A stretch of DNA of 64,000 nucleotides from NCBI GenBank assembly GCA_030248215.1, contig JASANG010000546.1, positions 202,658 to 266,657 of the forward strand, written 5' to 3'. This document shows, in pieces, positions 13,341 through 25,394 of the stretch. The notes beneath the pieces were generated by a model. The model was not told where the DNA came from. It did no database searches and saw nothing but the letters and a program-made list of their open reading frames with translations. The first letter of the stretch is position 1. Each line of letters starts with the position of its first letter. The position numbers were made by a program, and so were the translations under genes. Origin of the DNA: Enoplolaimus lenunculus (taxonomy: Eukaryota > Nematoda > Enoplea > Enoplida > Thoracostomopsidae).

Positions 13341-13748
13341 TTTATTAAACTACTTTTCCCCAGGTTCTCCGGTACAAACACAACTCCTGTTTAACACATG
13401 ACACCAGTATTTTATACTGGGTAATCCAAGCGCCTTGCGCTATTCCGTTTCAACCAGTGCACCGTGGTTTCCTTCACATCCTAAGCCACCGTGACAATAC
13501 TTAACCGAATTCAATTCAAACCTACTTACCGCTACTCCGTTGACACTGCGCTCTGCGTAAAAATATAAGTAAACTATGTGAACTCCGCTCAAAAAGTACA
13601 GTAAATTGCACAACCGCTCCACTAGCTCACAAAAATCAAGACTGATTCCGGTCCCGGCTACCCCATATGCGTCTCGACCTAATTTGCATACCGACCGACA
13701 CTAGGTCCCGAGCCACTCACCCTGTACGTTCCTTTGCCACAACACATT

Positions 13749-13777
13749 ACAACAACAACAACAACAACAACAACAAT
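13749..13777. repeat. (ACA)n microsatellite
   Basis: A short run of about nine ACA units. It lies in a non-coding stretch. Confidence 0.9.
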
Positions 13778-13899
13778 ATTAACCAATAACCGAGCACCAT
13801 ATTGGTGCTTACATGGCCTAGCTATGTCCTTTCCAGCAAATACGGCCAACCAAATATACAATATTTAACCATCTTCTATGGCCACGCAGGGCTCAGGTA

Positions 13900-16800
13900 A
13901 GTTTACTTTGCGGACACAGCCGCCATAGCATCGATTTTAACAATTCTGCGCCTTGTAGCAACGCATAAGCCTAACTTAAGTTCTAAGAGAGACTAGGTGA
14001 GCCAGGGACTTCCTTAAGGTGTGGTTTTGATTTAAGGTTTTATTTTGTGTTTTCTTTGTTTGAAATAGGTTTAGGAGGGGCAGAGCCACCTACAGGGTTC
14101 AAATAACAATCTTTAACTAAGTGATATTAGTTCAACCAAAAGAATTTGTAAGGCATAACTTCAGCGTCTTGTCGTACTGGAATCCTACCTGTTTCTTGTT
14201 GTAAATTAAGTGGAGGTTGTGTGGCTTCGAAATCATTCGCTGTCCACAGAAGCAGGAATCATTGTCGCAAAGGTTTCGTACTCTTTGAATTTTTGGGCAT
14301 TCCTTGAAACAATTGGAATGGCCTCTGATCTTTAACATTTGAGGTGAAAGTACCTTGTTTAAATTTCTATGAACTGTGTTTTGCGGATTTGTGTTTGTTT
14401 GAGTTGGAACCGCTGCTCTAATGGAATTACATTTTGTTTACGTTTTGACATCTATTTTCAGATTTAGAGTTATTTTAAGCAAATTTATTAGCTTACCTTT
14501 TCCAATATGTTACCTGCTATAAACTGGCGTTGTAATTTTTCGGCACGAACGCGATGTAACTCAAAAGACTTCGTCGTCACCTCAAAGTATAACCTTCTTA
14601 AAAGTTGCTTTGTACGTTTCATTATGTTTTGCCTTCTAGCATGTTAAGGTAGCCAGCCACGTGCCTATTACACAGCAAAGTGATACAGATAGTATACTTT
14701 GCTCATATATACCAAGATCATCGATTAGGCAGTCCAGCTGCAATTAGCATAAATTTCTCAAACGTAGCCAAAAGAGTTGCAGGCTAGTTTGTGTTTACCT
14801 CGCAAAATTTGTTTCGGCGGCTTTTGTTCTTAAAGCGAGTATAGTACCGGGATTTTGCAAAACCCAGGTTCAATTTTAAACTCTAGCGATCATAGTAAAT
14901 ACTCTAAAAATCAATTTAGTATAGTTTTGATGCGTAAATGCTATTGAAGACCCCTATGTTAAAATCTGCCACTAGTTAAAATACACGTTTTTTAAAGGAA
15001 CCAGTAACAGACAGGAATGTACTGGGGATGAGGATCCTCGTGGGGTGCGTTGATCAGTTATAAATTGACGTATTTTCTAGAGGCACTATTTGTCTTCAAA
15101 TATTGATAAAATTCTTCACGGTTTTCTCACTAACACATGTTTACGCTTGCCGCTGCTCACTACAACTCAGCCGATGCCCCACTAGGGGTTTAAAAAAGTA
15201 CATAACATATAGTGATGCGGCAAAGATATTATCTGCAATATTCTAACATTTCATTTTGCCCTTCTAGTGTTTTCGATCGAAACTTGCAGCTGCAAGTTCT
15301 TTCTGTCAAAAAATTGAACCTGAAAACAACAGCTCCAAGTTATCACTGCATAAAATTGCACGATTACATGAGGATTTAGCATCTAGGTGGTGTTGAAAAT
15401 TTCTCCCCATGACATCTCTGCACTAATAGATGACATTATGATATCTTTGGCCAATGTTACTTTTGAGGTCGCAACTGTAGAAACCAGAGTGCTAACTCTA
15501 AGCCAAAAGCAAAAAGTAAAATGTAAACTCTAAGCGTACTTTTTTGCAGTCGGACCACAAAATGGAACGGCCCTTAAATTTACATCGGTGGCATGTTTTT
15601 GGAAAGGTCTTTTAACGTGAAAAGATTTAAAACATACTTTTAAAGATTCCATATTTGACACTCTACAGTGGCATGATTTAAACCTAAAAAGAAAGATATG
15701 ACATTATAAAAATGGTTTTGGAAGATAGTAAAAACAGTGCAGTGTCAAGTGGCGATTTTGGTTGGCTAATTTTTTAGTACCTTCTGCTTCCCCAGTGCTA
15801 ACTGGCGTTTGCCCAAAAACGGTCGGATTTTGAAAATTTATGCATATTTGATCTTTATACGACCTCCTTAAACTATTTCACACACAATATTGAATTTTTA
15901 AAAATTTTGATTTTTTAAGGTTTTAAAAGACATTCGATCACTGCTAGATCACCAACAATACATGATAATATGACAGCCTTGACAGTCTTCTGCGGTTTGA
16001 ACAGGCGCCCAGTTAGGTATTAGACAATAAATAAACAACCGTTAGTCCAATCACAAAACACCATTTCACTCCTTTCTGCAAATTACGTCAAATATATCAT
16101 TTAAATTGTTGAAATTTTTGACAAATTTTTGGTCCAGAAACAGACATTTATGACCACTGTCACAAATAATGAATTTTGTTAAATTAAAATATCGGTATAT
16201 GAAAGAATTACATGGTTACGACGAAATCTGATCATTTTTCTGTAAATCATTGTTGGAAGAATAACCGTAAAGACCAAATTATTGTTGGAAGAATATCTGT
16301 AAAGACCCAAATTCTGTAGTAATTTTCGGAAGCAAGTTTCAAAATTAATAGCAGCCCTTGAAAGGGCTGTTCGAATAATGATGACCGTTGTTTAATTTGT
16401 TGCTCGCCGTATACGGGCTCAGGGTCTGAATTCAGACTTTTGTAGGATGTACACTCGTTTGGAAGTTGTGTATCTAGGCGACCATCTGTTGGTGTCCGTC
16501 TTGCACGCCACTCAGCTGGTTTTCTGGTTCTATATTAGCTGTCTGTTAGAGAAAAACAAGAAACGCGAGCGTTTTGGAACATTTTATGAATTAAACATCA
16601 AGAGCATGCAATATAAGCTGTTGAACACCTTTAGAATATCAATGCCATAGTTTTTACTCATATTTCAACAGCATCAACTTGATTTCTTCCACTATAAAAA
16701 CCGCTACTTGGCTGGTCTATCGTGCATGCTAAACATGGTTGTTTTAGTCTATACCTGATCTCAGTTACTATTTTTCAATATTCCGTTCTTCGATCAGTCG

Positions 16801-18660
16801 TAATGCATCAGCATACATCGAGGTTGTGGTGCAGTGCTGTCCTTAATGTTTCAAAAAACTTGCTATGTGGAACGTTTTATTTTCTGTATGGGTATCAAAA
16901 AAATTAGCGTGTACAGTTATGATCATAGTGACAAAACAGGTACCAAGCGCACAATTAGTAAGGTAAACCGCGTATAAATCGGTTTTCACTTCTTCCATTA
17001 TAAAGGTTAAACGTAAAGTGGAGCAATAATTAGTTGATTATGTGTTAAAAATTGCAGTGAAAAAAGAGGGTTTGCAACCTCCATGTCCTCTGTGGAGGCA
17101 GAGAAGGGGTATAAACTTTATTTTCAGCATCTTGAAGCTGCACAGGGTATAATTGCCATCCCAATGTTAAAATGTCTGTCCAGCCCATCGCCAGAGGTTG
17201 CGCGTGGTATCTGTGAAAGAACCGCAGCTGATGGTCCTTGAAAAAACTGTTAGGATAAAACTATGTATTTACTCAAACAAGTAAAAAATGTATACTTTGT
17301 GCTCCAAACAAAAAATTGAAAGCTTTTCAAATAATTAAAGAACGCCTCGCTAAAAGAATTGACCTTTTTTAATAGTTTACATGTATTTTACGTCAAAAAT
17401 CATTTTACGGCGTTCTTTCACAAGTTGCATAAGTTTGTGTTCTTGTTCTTACGGTTCATCTATAAATTCTTCAGTAATTCTACAGCGTCGTCTATAAATT
17501 AGAACTTCAGCTCCCGCTCGTTTTATTTCAAGACTCAGGCAAGCCTGCCACTTTCGCGAAATCTTTCCGTGACCGCTTGAAAGTAATACGAAATCGTTTT
17601 CTAAATATCGCCTTGTTGATTTCAAATAAATTCATTTTAACAAATAGCATTTTCTTTACTATCAAATAAAATTTTTCTGGTAAAATTATTGCAGGTATAT
17701 TCATGTTTTCTTTTAAGATAACCGCTACCCAGTGGTGGATCCAGAGAGGAGTTCGGGAAGTTTTCACTGGCTGGCCTTCCTCGGTGAAAAACTTGCGATG
17801 GCAAATCATCCATCCGAGTAACAATAAATTTTTAACTAAATTTGTGGAACATTTGACTAATTTTTACGGAGTGCGTCTAGAAATTCGTTCAGTCAATTAT
17901 AGTGGGGTCCGCTACAAGAAAGGAAGCTCTCTCTCCCAGAAGCGTAGCGAAATGCTCTAAACTTGGCATTGAGACTATTGGCCAAAGATTTACAAAGTCA
18001 TAGCAATTCATTTGACAATATGATAGTTGGTTTTTAGCATTTTTTATATTGGTTTGTGGCATGGGTTTACCTACTGTGCTCTCCTCAAGCGTTATAGATA
18101 TCGTGTAATACACAACTGCATAGCATAATTTATCTTGTGTTCCTCTGCTGCTGTTTCAACCATGGCTTATATTGGCTTTCCAGAATCTAAGGTCATAATG
18201 AAATTATGTGTAGATACATGGCCTATTACCGTGGGAAACTTGGTTAACCAAAAAGTAAAGGAAGCAGCTTTCGTTCTGGATACTGTTTTAGCAAATGCTG
18301 TGTAGAAGTTGGTGAGGAATGTGATATTAAAATGCAATTAATATTGCAAATTTGCAATACTTTTGTTAAAAATTTTAGTTGAACTAAACGTAGTCCAAGC
18401 GGTAGTGGTGATATGAACTCGACCGCAAAAGCTGGATTAAACCGCTTGCAGTTTGCATCGTACCAGTCCGGCAATGGCGAACCGTCTAAGTACCCGCACC
18501 GGAAGTCGTTCAGCACTGTTTTCAATCCCTAAATTACGAAAGTAGTGCAATTTTATAGCCTTGGTTCGTGTCCTTAAACCTGTTTTAAATTGAAATCGCT
18601 CCAAAATTCTTTGAAAACATAAATACTGATTCTGTAGTTTCAAAACATGGACACCAAGTG
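13900..18660. other. No gene recognised
   Basis: About 4.8 kb of AT-rich DNA without a supported gene. A lone GTGGATCCAGAG near 17734 resembles the end of the GGATCCAG-type elements found elsewhere in the window. If the Ig gene's first exon lies upstream of 22.7 kb, this stretch may be its first intron. Confidence 0.4.
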
Positions 18661-18689
18661 CACTAAAATTTTAAGCGGCATATTTATTA

Positions 18690-18850
18690 AGACGGCCTTG
18701 GAAGCCGTTTCTTTTGAAATGAGTAAAACTTCCGAGGTATACGTTTTACAATGTGTTTTCCTTGAATATATGGACTCGTAGGACATTTTTTGATTCTTGC
18801 TTTAGCCAAATTGGAAGAAAATTTGATGCAGAATTTTTGAGACGGCCTGA
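18690..18850. repeat. Dispersed ~150 bp repeat bounded by AGACGGCCT-type palindromes, copy 1
   Basis: It begins with GACGGCCTTGGAAGCCGTTT, a near-palindrome, and ends with GAGACGGCCT. The body includes TTTTACAATGTG, a CTTTAGCCAAATTGGAAG stretch and AAATTTGATGCAGAATTTTT. The same body recurs at about 19711-19850 and 36213-36360. The large inverted-repeat element at 18861-19694 sits between the first two copies. Confidence 0.65.
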
Positions 18851-18860
18851 TGCACGGTTC

Positions 18861-19694
18861 AAATTATAACTGGGGCAGTCGGATCACGTTTTGTCACATG
18901 TTGATTCGACATCAACTTACATTTTTGTTACCATCATATGATACGGACAGACAAAAGTTGAATATACATGTGATATTGTTATACAAAGCACGTACACACA
19001 GGTTACCTCCACGTACAAGTGTTCGAATGTCACGTGACACAATCAGACATATTGTTGAATATCAAACGATATTTCAAATTAACAGCATATATGATATGAT
19101 AGGCAAGAAGACGGATTTGGAGTATCATATGATATTCCATTATGTAGTTTAAGACGTATCATAAGACAACCCGCCAAAATTTGAACATTCCCGCCAAATT
19201 TTTAGTGTTCCTGCCAAAATTTAAATTTTTCCGCCAAATTTTAAATTTTCGCGCCAAAATTTAAATTTCCCGTCAAAATTTGAATTTCCCAGAAGATTGA
19301 ATTATCCCGCTAAAATTTGAATTTTACCGCCAAAACTTGAATTTTCCACGCCAAATTTTAAATTTTTCTGCCAAAATTTAAAATTCCCGCCATTATATAA
19401 GCATTTATTTACATTGTCTCGTAATATCGTATTATACTAACGGCACACGTCTGTTAGTATCATATGATATTCTAAACCTAGTTATGAAACTAACTCAGTA
19501 CACATTTTTGAAATGATCATATGATATTGACAGACAGTGCATGGAATATCATATGATATTGAACGACAAAACGTGACCGATACGTGATGTTAGCAGAAAA
19601 CCACTATTTTTGGAATATCATATTGGGTTACATCGCAGACAAAATGGTACCAATATATACAACGTGACAAAACGTGACCCAGCTCCATCATTTA
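18861..19694. mobile_element. Non-autonomous inverted-repeat DNA element, TATAACTGGGGCA family, full copy
   Basis: The left end reads TATAACTGGGGCAGTC and is soon followed by TCACGTTTTGTCAC. The right end, on the opposite strand, reads TTATAAATGATGGAGCTGGG followed by the same TCACGTTTTGTCAC, so the ends are inverted repeats. There is no transposase frame, so it is non-autonomous. Inside are several ATATCATATGATAT-type palindromes and a minisatellite of CCGCCAAAATTT-like units. Diverged partial relatives start at about 43594 and 50866. I do not recognise the superfamily. Confidence 0.7.
19171..19393 (+). repeat. ~20-bp minisatellite of CCGCCAAAATTTGAA-like units
   Basis: About eleven units of CCGCCAAAATTT plus a variable tail (GAACATTC, AAATTTTC and similar) are arrayed in one orientation. 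They lie inside the inverted-repeat element at 18861-19694. Units are clearly diverged from each other. Confidence 0.85.
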
Positions 19695-19710
19695 TAACGT
19701 GAACCCCGCA

Positions 19711-19850
19711 TGAAGTCCGTCTTTTAAAATGAGAAACTTCTAGGGCAAAGATTTTACAATCCTTTTTCCTCGAACATTTTATCTTGTAGCAAATTTTTTG
19801 GCTTAGCTATTTTAAATGGAAATTTGATGCAGAATGTTTGTGAAAAAATA
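19711..19850. repeat. Dispersed ~150 bp repeat, copy 2
   Basis: It shares GAGAAACTTC, ATTTTACAAT, CCTCGAACATTTT, GGCTTAGCTATTTTAAATGG and AAATTTGATGCAGAATG with the copies at 18690 and 36213. It stands directly after the inverted-repeat element, which suggests that element entered a repeat boundary. Confidence 0.6.
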
Positions 19851-19859
19851 TAGAACTTA

Positions 19860-20900
19860 TATTTCAGTTTAAGATAAACAGCCTCCCAAGTTTCAAGGTT
19901 AGTACCTCCCGGAATTTTCCATTCCTATTTTTGATCTCCCTGTGTTAAATTCAGGGCCTTATTTGCTTATCTTTGTAATTGTGTATATGTATTGCACCCC
20001 TCGTAAGCAAATCCATACTGTACATTTGCAAAATTGTTGCATTATATATGCTTCCTTGCTTTGTTTCAACTTATTTTGTGAGCTAAAGTTTTAATAGAAG
20101 ATTGAAATAAGTTAAATGCCGGATCTACATAAGCTCTGGAGCTATAGATTCTGTGGCGGCACCAACGGCAGAGTAGTGTAGTTTGCGACTAATTTTGAAA
20201 TTGAATAAACAATACAAAACGCTTCTTATGCAAAAATTGTAAGTTTTCTTCTGCTAAGATAATTTTTAGCTTTTGGACGCTTCTCTTCGTAATTTTCTAA
20301 ACTTCCATATGTATGAATATGTATGCTCATTTTATTTTAGGTTTGGGACAACTTTGTTTTACAGCCGATATATGTTGGTAACCTAAAATACTTCATAAAC
20401 CTAAATATTTAATATATAATTTGTATGAAGAAATTATCGGATCATAAAGAGACCAGTATTAGGTTGCATCCTCAGTGTCCGCACCGTCAAAGGGCCATGA
20501 CGAGTCATTGAGAAATAAAATTGTAAATAGACAATTATATTACTGAACCTCGTGTTTTATTAATACTTTTTTAGAATTCTCCGCAACAACTCGGTCAGAG
20601 GGTTGCTTATAAAATCATGATCCACCCCTATATGCAACTGGAGATGAACATATTGGCGTTTAATGAGAAGCTAATTGCTTTGTTACTAGTGTCTGACAAA
20701 CACTTGCGTTGGCCACTTGAAATTTAATTGATTTGGTTTGGCACCGTCTGATTTAAACCACTGCAACAGATATTCTATCGAATGTCACCCCTTCCCCTGA
20801 ACTATCTATACATGAGTCGTTTTACGTTCCAAGAAGAAAGAACCAAATTGAAATATATATATACTTCGCTAGATCGTGCAAACATCAGCCCGCGTTACTT
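19860..20900. other. No gene recognised
   Basis: AT-rich sequence with no supportable coding region or repeat structure. It lies between two mobile-element relics. Confidence 0.45.
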
Positions 20901-20919
20901 TCTGTGGTGCCTCAGCTTT

Positions 20920-21160
20920 TAGCGACGGATCCAGAAATTTTTGATGGGCGGCTGGTAAATGTTTAAAACGCAATTTTTTACCAAAAAATTTTCTGAGGGA
21001 AAAAATTTCGAGGTAAGGACCTTCCCATTTTGTTACAAAAAATTTCTGAGGGGATAAATTGTAATGTAAGAAATACCTTATCATTTTTTGCAAAAAAATC
21101 TGAAGGGGAAAATTATAAGGTAGGGGACGTCCGTCCGCCCACCGCTGGATCCGCCAGTGC
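20920..21160. mobile_element. Short inverted-repeat element (MITE), GGATCCAG family, copy 1
   Basis: The left end reads GCGACGGATCCAGAAATTTT and the right end GCTGGATCCGCCAGTG, so the GGATCCAG/CTGGATCC ends are inverted. The interior has several TTTTCTGAGGGGAAAAAT-like blocks. Similar elements lie at 31121-31375 and 45246-45395. It is probably a non-autonomous, hAT-like element. I could not see a convincing target-site duplication. Confidence 0.65.
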
Positions 21161-21819
21161 CTGCGTTTAAACTTGACCGTAATAGAGTAGGATTAAATTT
21201 TAGACTAAATTTTTGCTTGTGCTACGGTTAAGCTTTTTTAGACTTGCGTTTATTACGCTGAAATCTGTTAAACTTAGGAGTCGTTGAAATCTGTTAAACT
21301 TAGGAGTATGTTTTGGTTGTTAATACATCGTTAAAAGTAATAATGGTCCAAATTTTCTGGACTCGCTCTGGTCTTAATATATTGAAATATAATGCCGATT
21401 TGGCTCCTCATAATCTCCCCTGATGATTTCAATTAAATTTTAATTTTTTAAGACTTAGATATATACGTTCACTTTTTGTTGTCTATAGGTACTTACTGCC
21501 GAGCGAAAGGTGTAATATTTTCAACAGTTCAGAAATCTAAAATTTTTCATGTATTACCGTCTAACAGCGGCGCGCTGAGTTCAATTGCGTCATTTTTTGC
21601 ATTGGATGACTGGTTTTGCGTAAGTACCTAATTCATAGTTAATTTATTAATTGCTTTTGATTAAAATTAACAACTCAAGACTATTAGAAAGCTCTCTTAT
21701 GCTTTCTTAAGCCATAAATTCTGATTGAAAATATATTATGTTTTATCGATATATATTTGAGGAAAACTGTAGCAATTAAAATTTCATATATATACACTAG
21801 TTTGCATGTAACAGGTATA

Positions 21820-21900
21820 GATGGGCCCCGGATATCCGGATCCGGATATGTATCCGAAATGAAATGTGTATCCGAATATCCGCTGGATATCCGAAATGCT
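21820..21900. repeat. TATCCGGATA-rich repeat end
   Basis: After GATGGGCCCCGGATATCC come many variants of TATCCGGATA and TATCCGAAAT. A mirror-image version, ending CCGATGCCCATC, lies at about 30500-30597. They look like opposite ends, or opposite copies, of one dispersed element family. Confidence 0.5.
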
Positions 21901-22159
21901 ATTGTGTAAAAGTTTTAAAAAAAATTTACATTGTTTCACCACTAAGTAGATGAAGTTGATGAAAAGAAATTCTATATACAATTCTGAGTCAAAATATTTG
22001 CACGATCATTCCATGATGATTAAAAATCTTGATCTTTAAAACATACAAAATTTAAAAAACTTCAGTTAGCCTGTATTTTTAAATTATATCTCAAAAGTAA
22101 CCCAGTGAAAATTTTGTGTCAAATACGCACCGTAAAGTACTAAATTAATGGCTTATGCT

Positions 22160-22325
22160 TACTGTATGCGCTACAATTAAATATAATTGACATTTATGGA
22201 CTCTAATTTTGGTTTTTGGACTCTATCCGCTTAAGGACTCAGATTATTGATACGGACTCCATTGATTGGGACGCAAAATGGTGATCCCCCTCTTATTTCC
22301 CCTCTGATTCGGGTCACTACATTAT
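22160..22325 (+). mobile_element. Partial copy of the TACTGTAGTGACCC-ended element family
   Basis: The stretch with GACTCTATCCGCTTA, then TGATTGGGACGCAAAATGG, then CCCCCTCTTATTTCCCCTC and GGGTCACTACA matches the right half of the element at 51683-52130. A second relative lies at about 48955-49225. The left end is missing here. Confidence 0.6.
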
Positions 22326-22694
22326 AGTTATTCCGTTTAGACAATAAACAGCTTCATTTGTTTGAAGCAATCGCCAAATGTATATAAGCTTTTAATGTTT
22401 GAACTTTAAATCAGGAAAATTTTTCTAACTTTAATCGAAATAAATTATTCGAAACCGCTCCCATACTCTGGCTGCGATGTTGTTTGACATTAACATAATC
22501 GAAACAATCGCCGGTAACACATATATGTCAAACGCTTTCTTTAAAAACTTACAAGCCGAAGTGGACGATGTTTAATGCTGAAGCTAGTGACATATCTTTA
22601 CAGTGGTACATCATTTCTCATGTTAGGGAAGTCGGAAGCCCTAGCAACGGAAATGATATATACTAATTATATTTTACTTTGCTTTTAGTTTAAG

Positions 22695-22801
22695 CAATGT
22701 TGACAGTTGAGACGCCGGTTAACTTGGAAGCTGCTGTTGGTGATACCATCGAAATTTTGTGTACAATATTCATCCCAAGTTCGTTTTGCGAATCTGTTCA
22801 G
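22695..22801 (+). CDS. Ig-domain transmembrane protein gene: exon for the first Ig strands
   Basis: This is the first exon I can support of a spliced + strand gene that continues to 42536. It encodes MLTVETPVNLEAAVGDTIEI then LCTIFIPSSFCESVQ. VGDTIEILC is the typical B-strand of an Ig fold with its first disulfide cysteine. The acceptor TTTAAG|CA, in phase 1, is preferred over the stronger TTTTAG six bases upstream because that one puts a stop in frame. The donor CAG|GTATTC ends in phase 0. A signal-peptide exon must lie upstream and is not identified; alternatively the ATG at 22697 is the true start, which would leave the protein without a signal peptide. Confidence 0.65.
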
Positions 22802-23680
22802 GTATTCAACAGGTTTTTGATACATCCGCAAATGATATTTAGATTGCAATCGTAATACGAAACATTAGACTAATCAAAGGTCATTAAATGCTACAACAAA
22901 CGTACGTTTCAGTGCCCGCAGATTAAATTAAACGTACGGTGCTATGTATAGAAGGGAAATGATAGGGAAATCCATTCCGTCCCAAGCATTCTGCAGTTGA
23001 GAAAAAACACTTCACAAGGCATTAGAATGGACTGTTTGCTCCTTATTGTTCATAAATTCTTGATAATGATGTTTATTTTATAATATACCCACCGGAAATG
23101 AAATCCTGACTGCACCTCTGAATATGCAGATATTTAATCACCATCGTAACTTGTAAACACGTATTTGCTCGAAATATACAAAGAATTTCAGCTCAAGTGA
23201 ATACAGCCAGTGGCGTACCGAGAAATTTTGATTCGGTGGGCCGCATCCTCCCAGGTTCGTGCCTAAGGTTTCCATCAAAAGTGACATTAGAACCCTTTAA
23301 CAGTGACCCATCTAAATTTTTTGCGTGATATATGACATTGGTTACCTTTCCTAGACGGCTCCGTGACCAATTTCAGAGTTTTCTTTTAGGTCCCGTAAAT
23401 TGTTAGCAGACTGGGTAGCTGGGCCAAACCAAATTTTTCGTTAGGTAAACATGATTTGAAGAAAATATCGCGAGCGAAAAGCTACGCACTATAACAAGCA
23501 GCCCCTAAAAGCGGCAAGGGAGACGGGGTAAACAAATACTCGAGCGAATTCTTTAAAGAATTCTATTAATTACTCGAAATCAATTGAGCTAATATCCGCA
23601 GCAATTAGACATTTCGCGGCCGTAAAACTGTTAACCCTTTCGCTCAAAGACGTGAGAGCCTACTCGGGCTCGAGCATCAA

Positions 23681-23750
23681 GCTCCTATAGCTCAGTGGTC
23701 ATAGTAAACGCCTCCCATCCGTGAGACTGTGGTTCAAATCTTACCTGGAA
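23681..23750 (+). repeat. tRNA-derived repeat head or tRNA pseudogene, tRNA-Gly-like
   Basis: It holds a good Pol III box A (TAGCTCAGTGG, 23688-23698) and a fair box B (GGTTCAAATCT, 23731-23741). CGCCTCCCA recalls the anticodon arm of glycine tRNA with CCC. The two acceptor-stem sides do not pair (GCTCCTA against a CTGGA end), so it is not a working tRNA. It is more likely a SINE head or tRNA relic, nested in the hAT-like element. Confidence 0.6.
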
Positions 23751-24939
23751 AATACATCTCATATGAAATTGAAAATATTCATGTGAGAAAGGGTTAAGCA
23801 ATAGCCTAAGATCAAGATTCAATGCTGAAGTTGAACTGGAACGCACCTAAATGACTCAACCGTAATGGCAGTTTATCACTAAATTGCCGTCATTTCATTT
23901 AACTATATATCCTAGAAGGGAAGTTCTATTACACATTTTCTCTCTGCGAAAATTCTTGTTTTACGATAACGAAATTGGCGAGCCGAATGAAAAGACCTTA
24001 ATTTTTGCGGCTTATGCTAAATTATCCGATTGCGCTTGTTATATCTGCCTATTTGTGGAATTTTACTTCTGCCTGATAAAATGCGTGTGGATCTGTTTGA
24101 AACACGAGTGTCATCATGGGGGGACATTGGGGGCCGTGCCCTCCTCCAAATTTGGCTGGTGCCCCCAAATTCACTAGGTCCAAAAGTAAACATCTTGAGA
24201 TGCAATTGTAGGGCCGCCGCAAAATGATTCGGTGTTCCCGCCAAACTATAATTTTCTGCGGACGCCCCTGTTTTGAAATCTTAAACTTTCAGTACATCTT
24301 AACAATAGACCCATATTCTAAAATGTGTAAAGCACCATGAAACCAGTTAGTGATGGGTTTTCAAAATCATGAAGTTCTATGGTTTCGGATGTCAAATTCT
24401 GCGCATAAGTAGAACAAATCAAATCTAAAAATACGATGCTGAATTTCAAAGCTCACCAATTACTGATTAGAAAGCTACATGACCAATCATCAGGGTGTTG
24501 TCGGATATCCGTTTTCCTTTCCGGTAAAATCGGTGTCAGTTTTCATTTTTCGTATAGAAGTACCGGAAATTTTGTTATTTGTATGCTAAAATTAGTTGTA
24601 AATCCCAGATGGATCTCGCAATTTTTCACTACACATATGCTGTAATTATTCGATATGAAGTAAAAATTATGAAATTCATCCAAAATCTAAGAAATATCGG
24701 TGCATAGACTATTTTTTCTTTAAAATATTACAAAGTTCGGTGAACTTTGGACACCTCAATTGCGGTGCCAGAAAAATATAACATCGTTGAAACTTTTGTA
24801 CTTCAATATCCGTTTTACGCTTCCGTTATTTTTATTGTCGGTTTACACCCTGCCTATCAGCAACTTGTGATAGGTGTTACTAACATTTAAAAATACAGCT
24901 ATAGATCTGAAATACAAAATCGAAAAAATAAGATAACAC

Positions 24940-25018
24940 CCACCGAAATTGGTGAGATCGAACCCACAAACTGGGGATACGCAGTCCAGCACCTATACCA
25001 CTCGACCACTGGGTCATG
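24940..25018 (-). repeat. tRNA-derived SINE head
   Basis: On the minus strand box A is TGGTCGAGTGG (24998-25008) and box B is GGTTCGATCTC (24954-24964), at tRNA-like spacing. The acceptor ends do not pair (start GACCCAG, end GGTGGG), so this is a tRNA-derived repeat and not a tRNA gene. An AT-rich body follows on the minus strand. Confidence 0.65.
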
Positions 25019-25372
25019 ATGCAACTATTATAATACAAACATTTTAATAGTCCTACGCAAAACGTATATATTATGTAATACACAATATACGTATCATTGA
25101 TTCTAGGTGTAAAATTATGCAAATTTTAAACATTTAAAGATCAAAAATAGGTTTTTCAAAATCAGGGGGGGTAAATAGGGGTTGCTTTAGGGGGTCACAT
25201 GTGAACCAACCCTCGAAAAAATTTAGTTCTTTTCCCTGTTCTTGAAAGCTAAATTTTTACAACTGTCATTTACCCTAGAAAACCAAAATTTCATTAAATA
25301 AGTTGTAATTATCATTTTTGCATTTTACAAATTTGGTAAAATTTACACCCCGAACATCAACTGCTTTTAATA

Positions 25373-25394
25373 GAGACGGCCTCCAGGCCGTCTC
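25373..25394. repeat. GAGACGGCCT palindrome with 10-bp arms
   Basis: GAGACGGCCT, two bases, then AGGCCGTCTC gives perfect 10-base complementary arms. The same boundary motif marks the dispersed repeat copies near 18691 and 36213. Confidence 0.75.
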
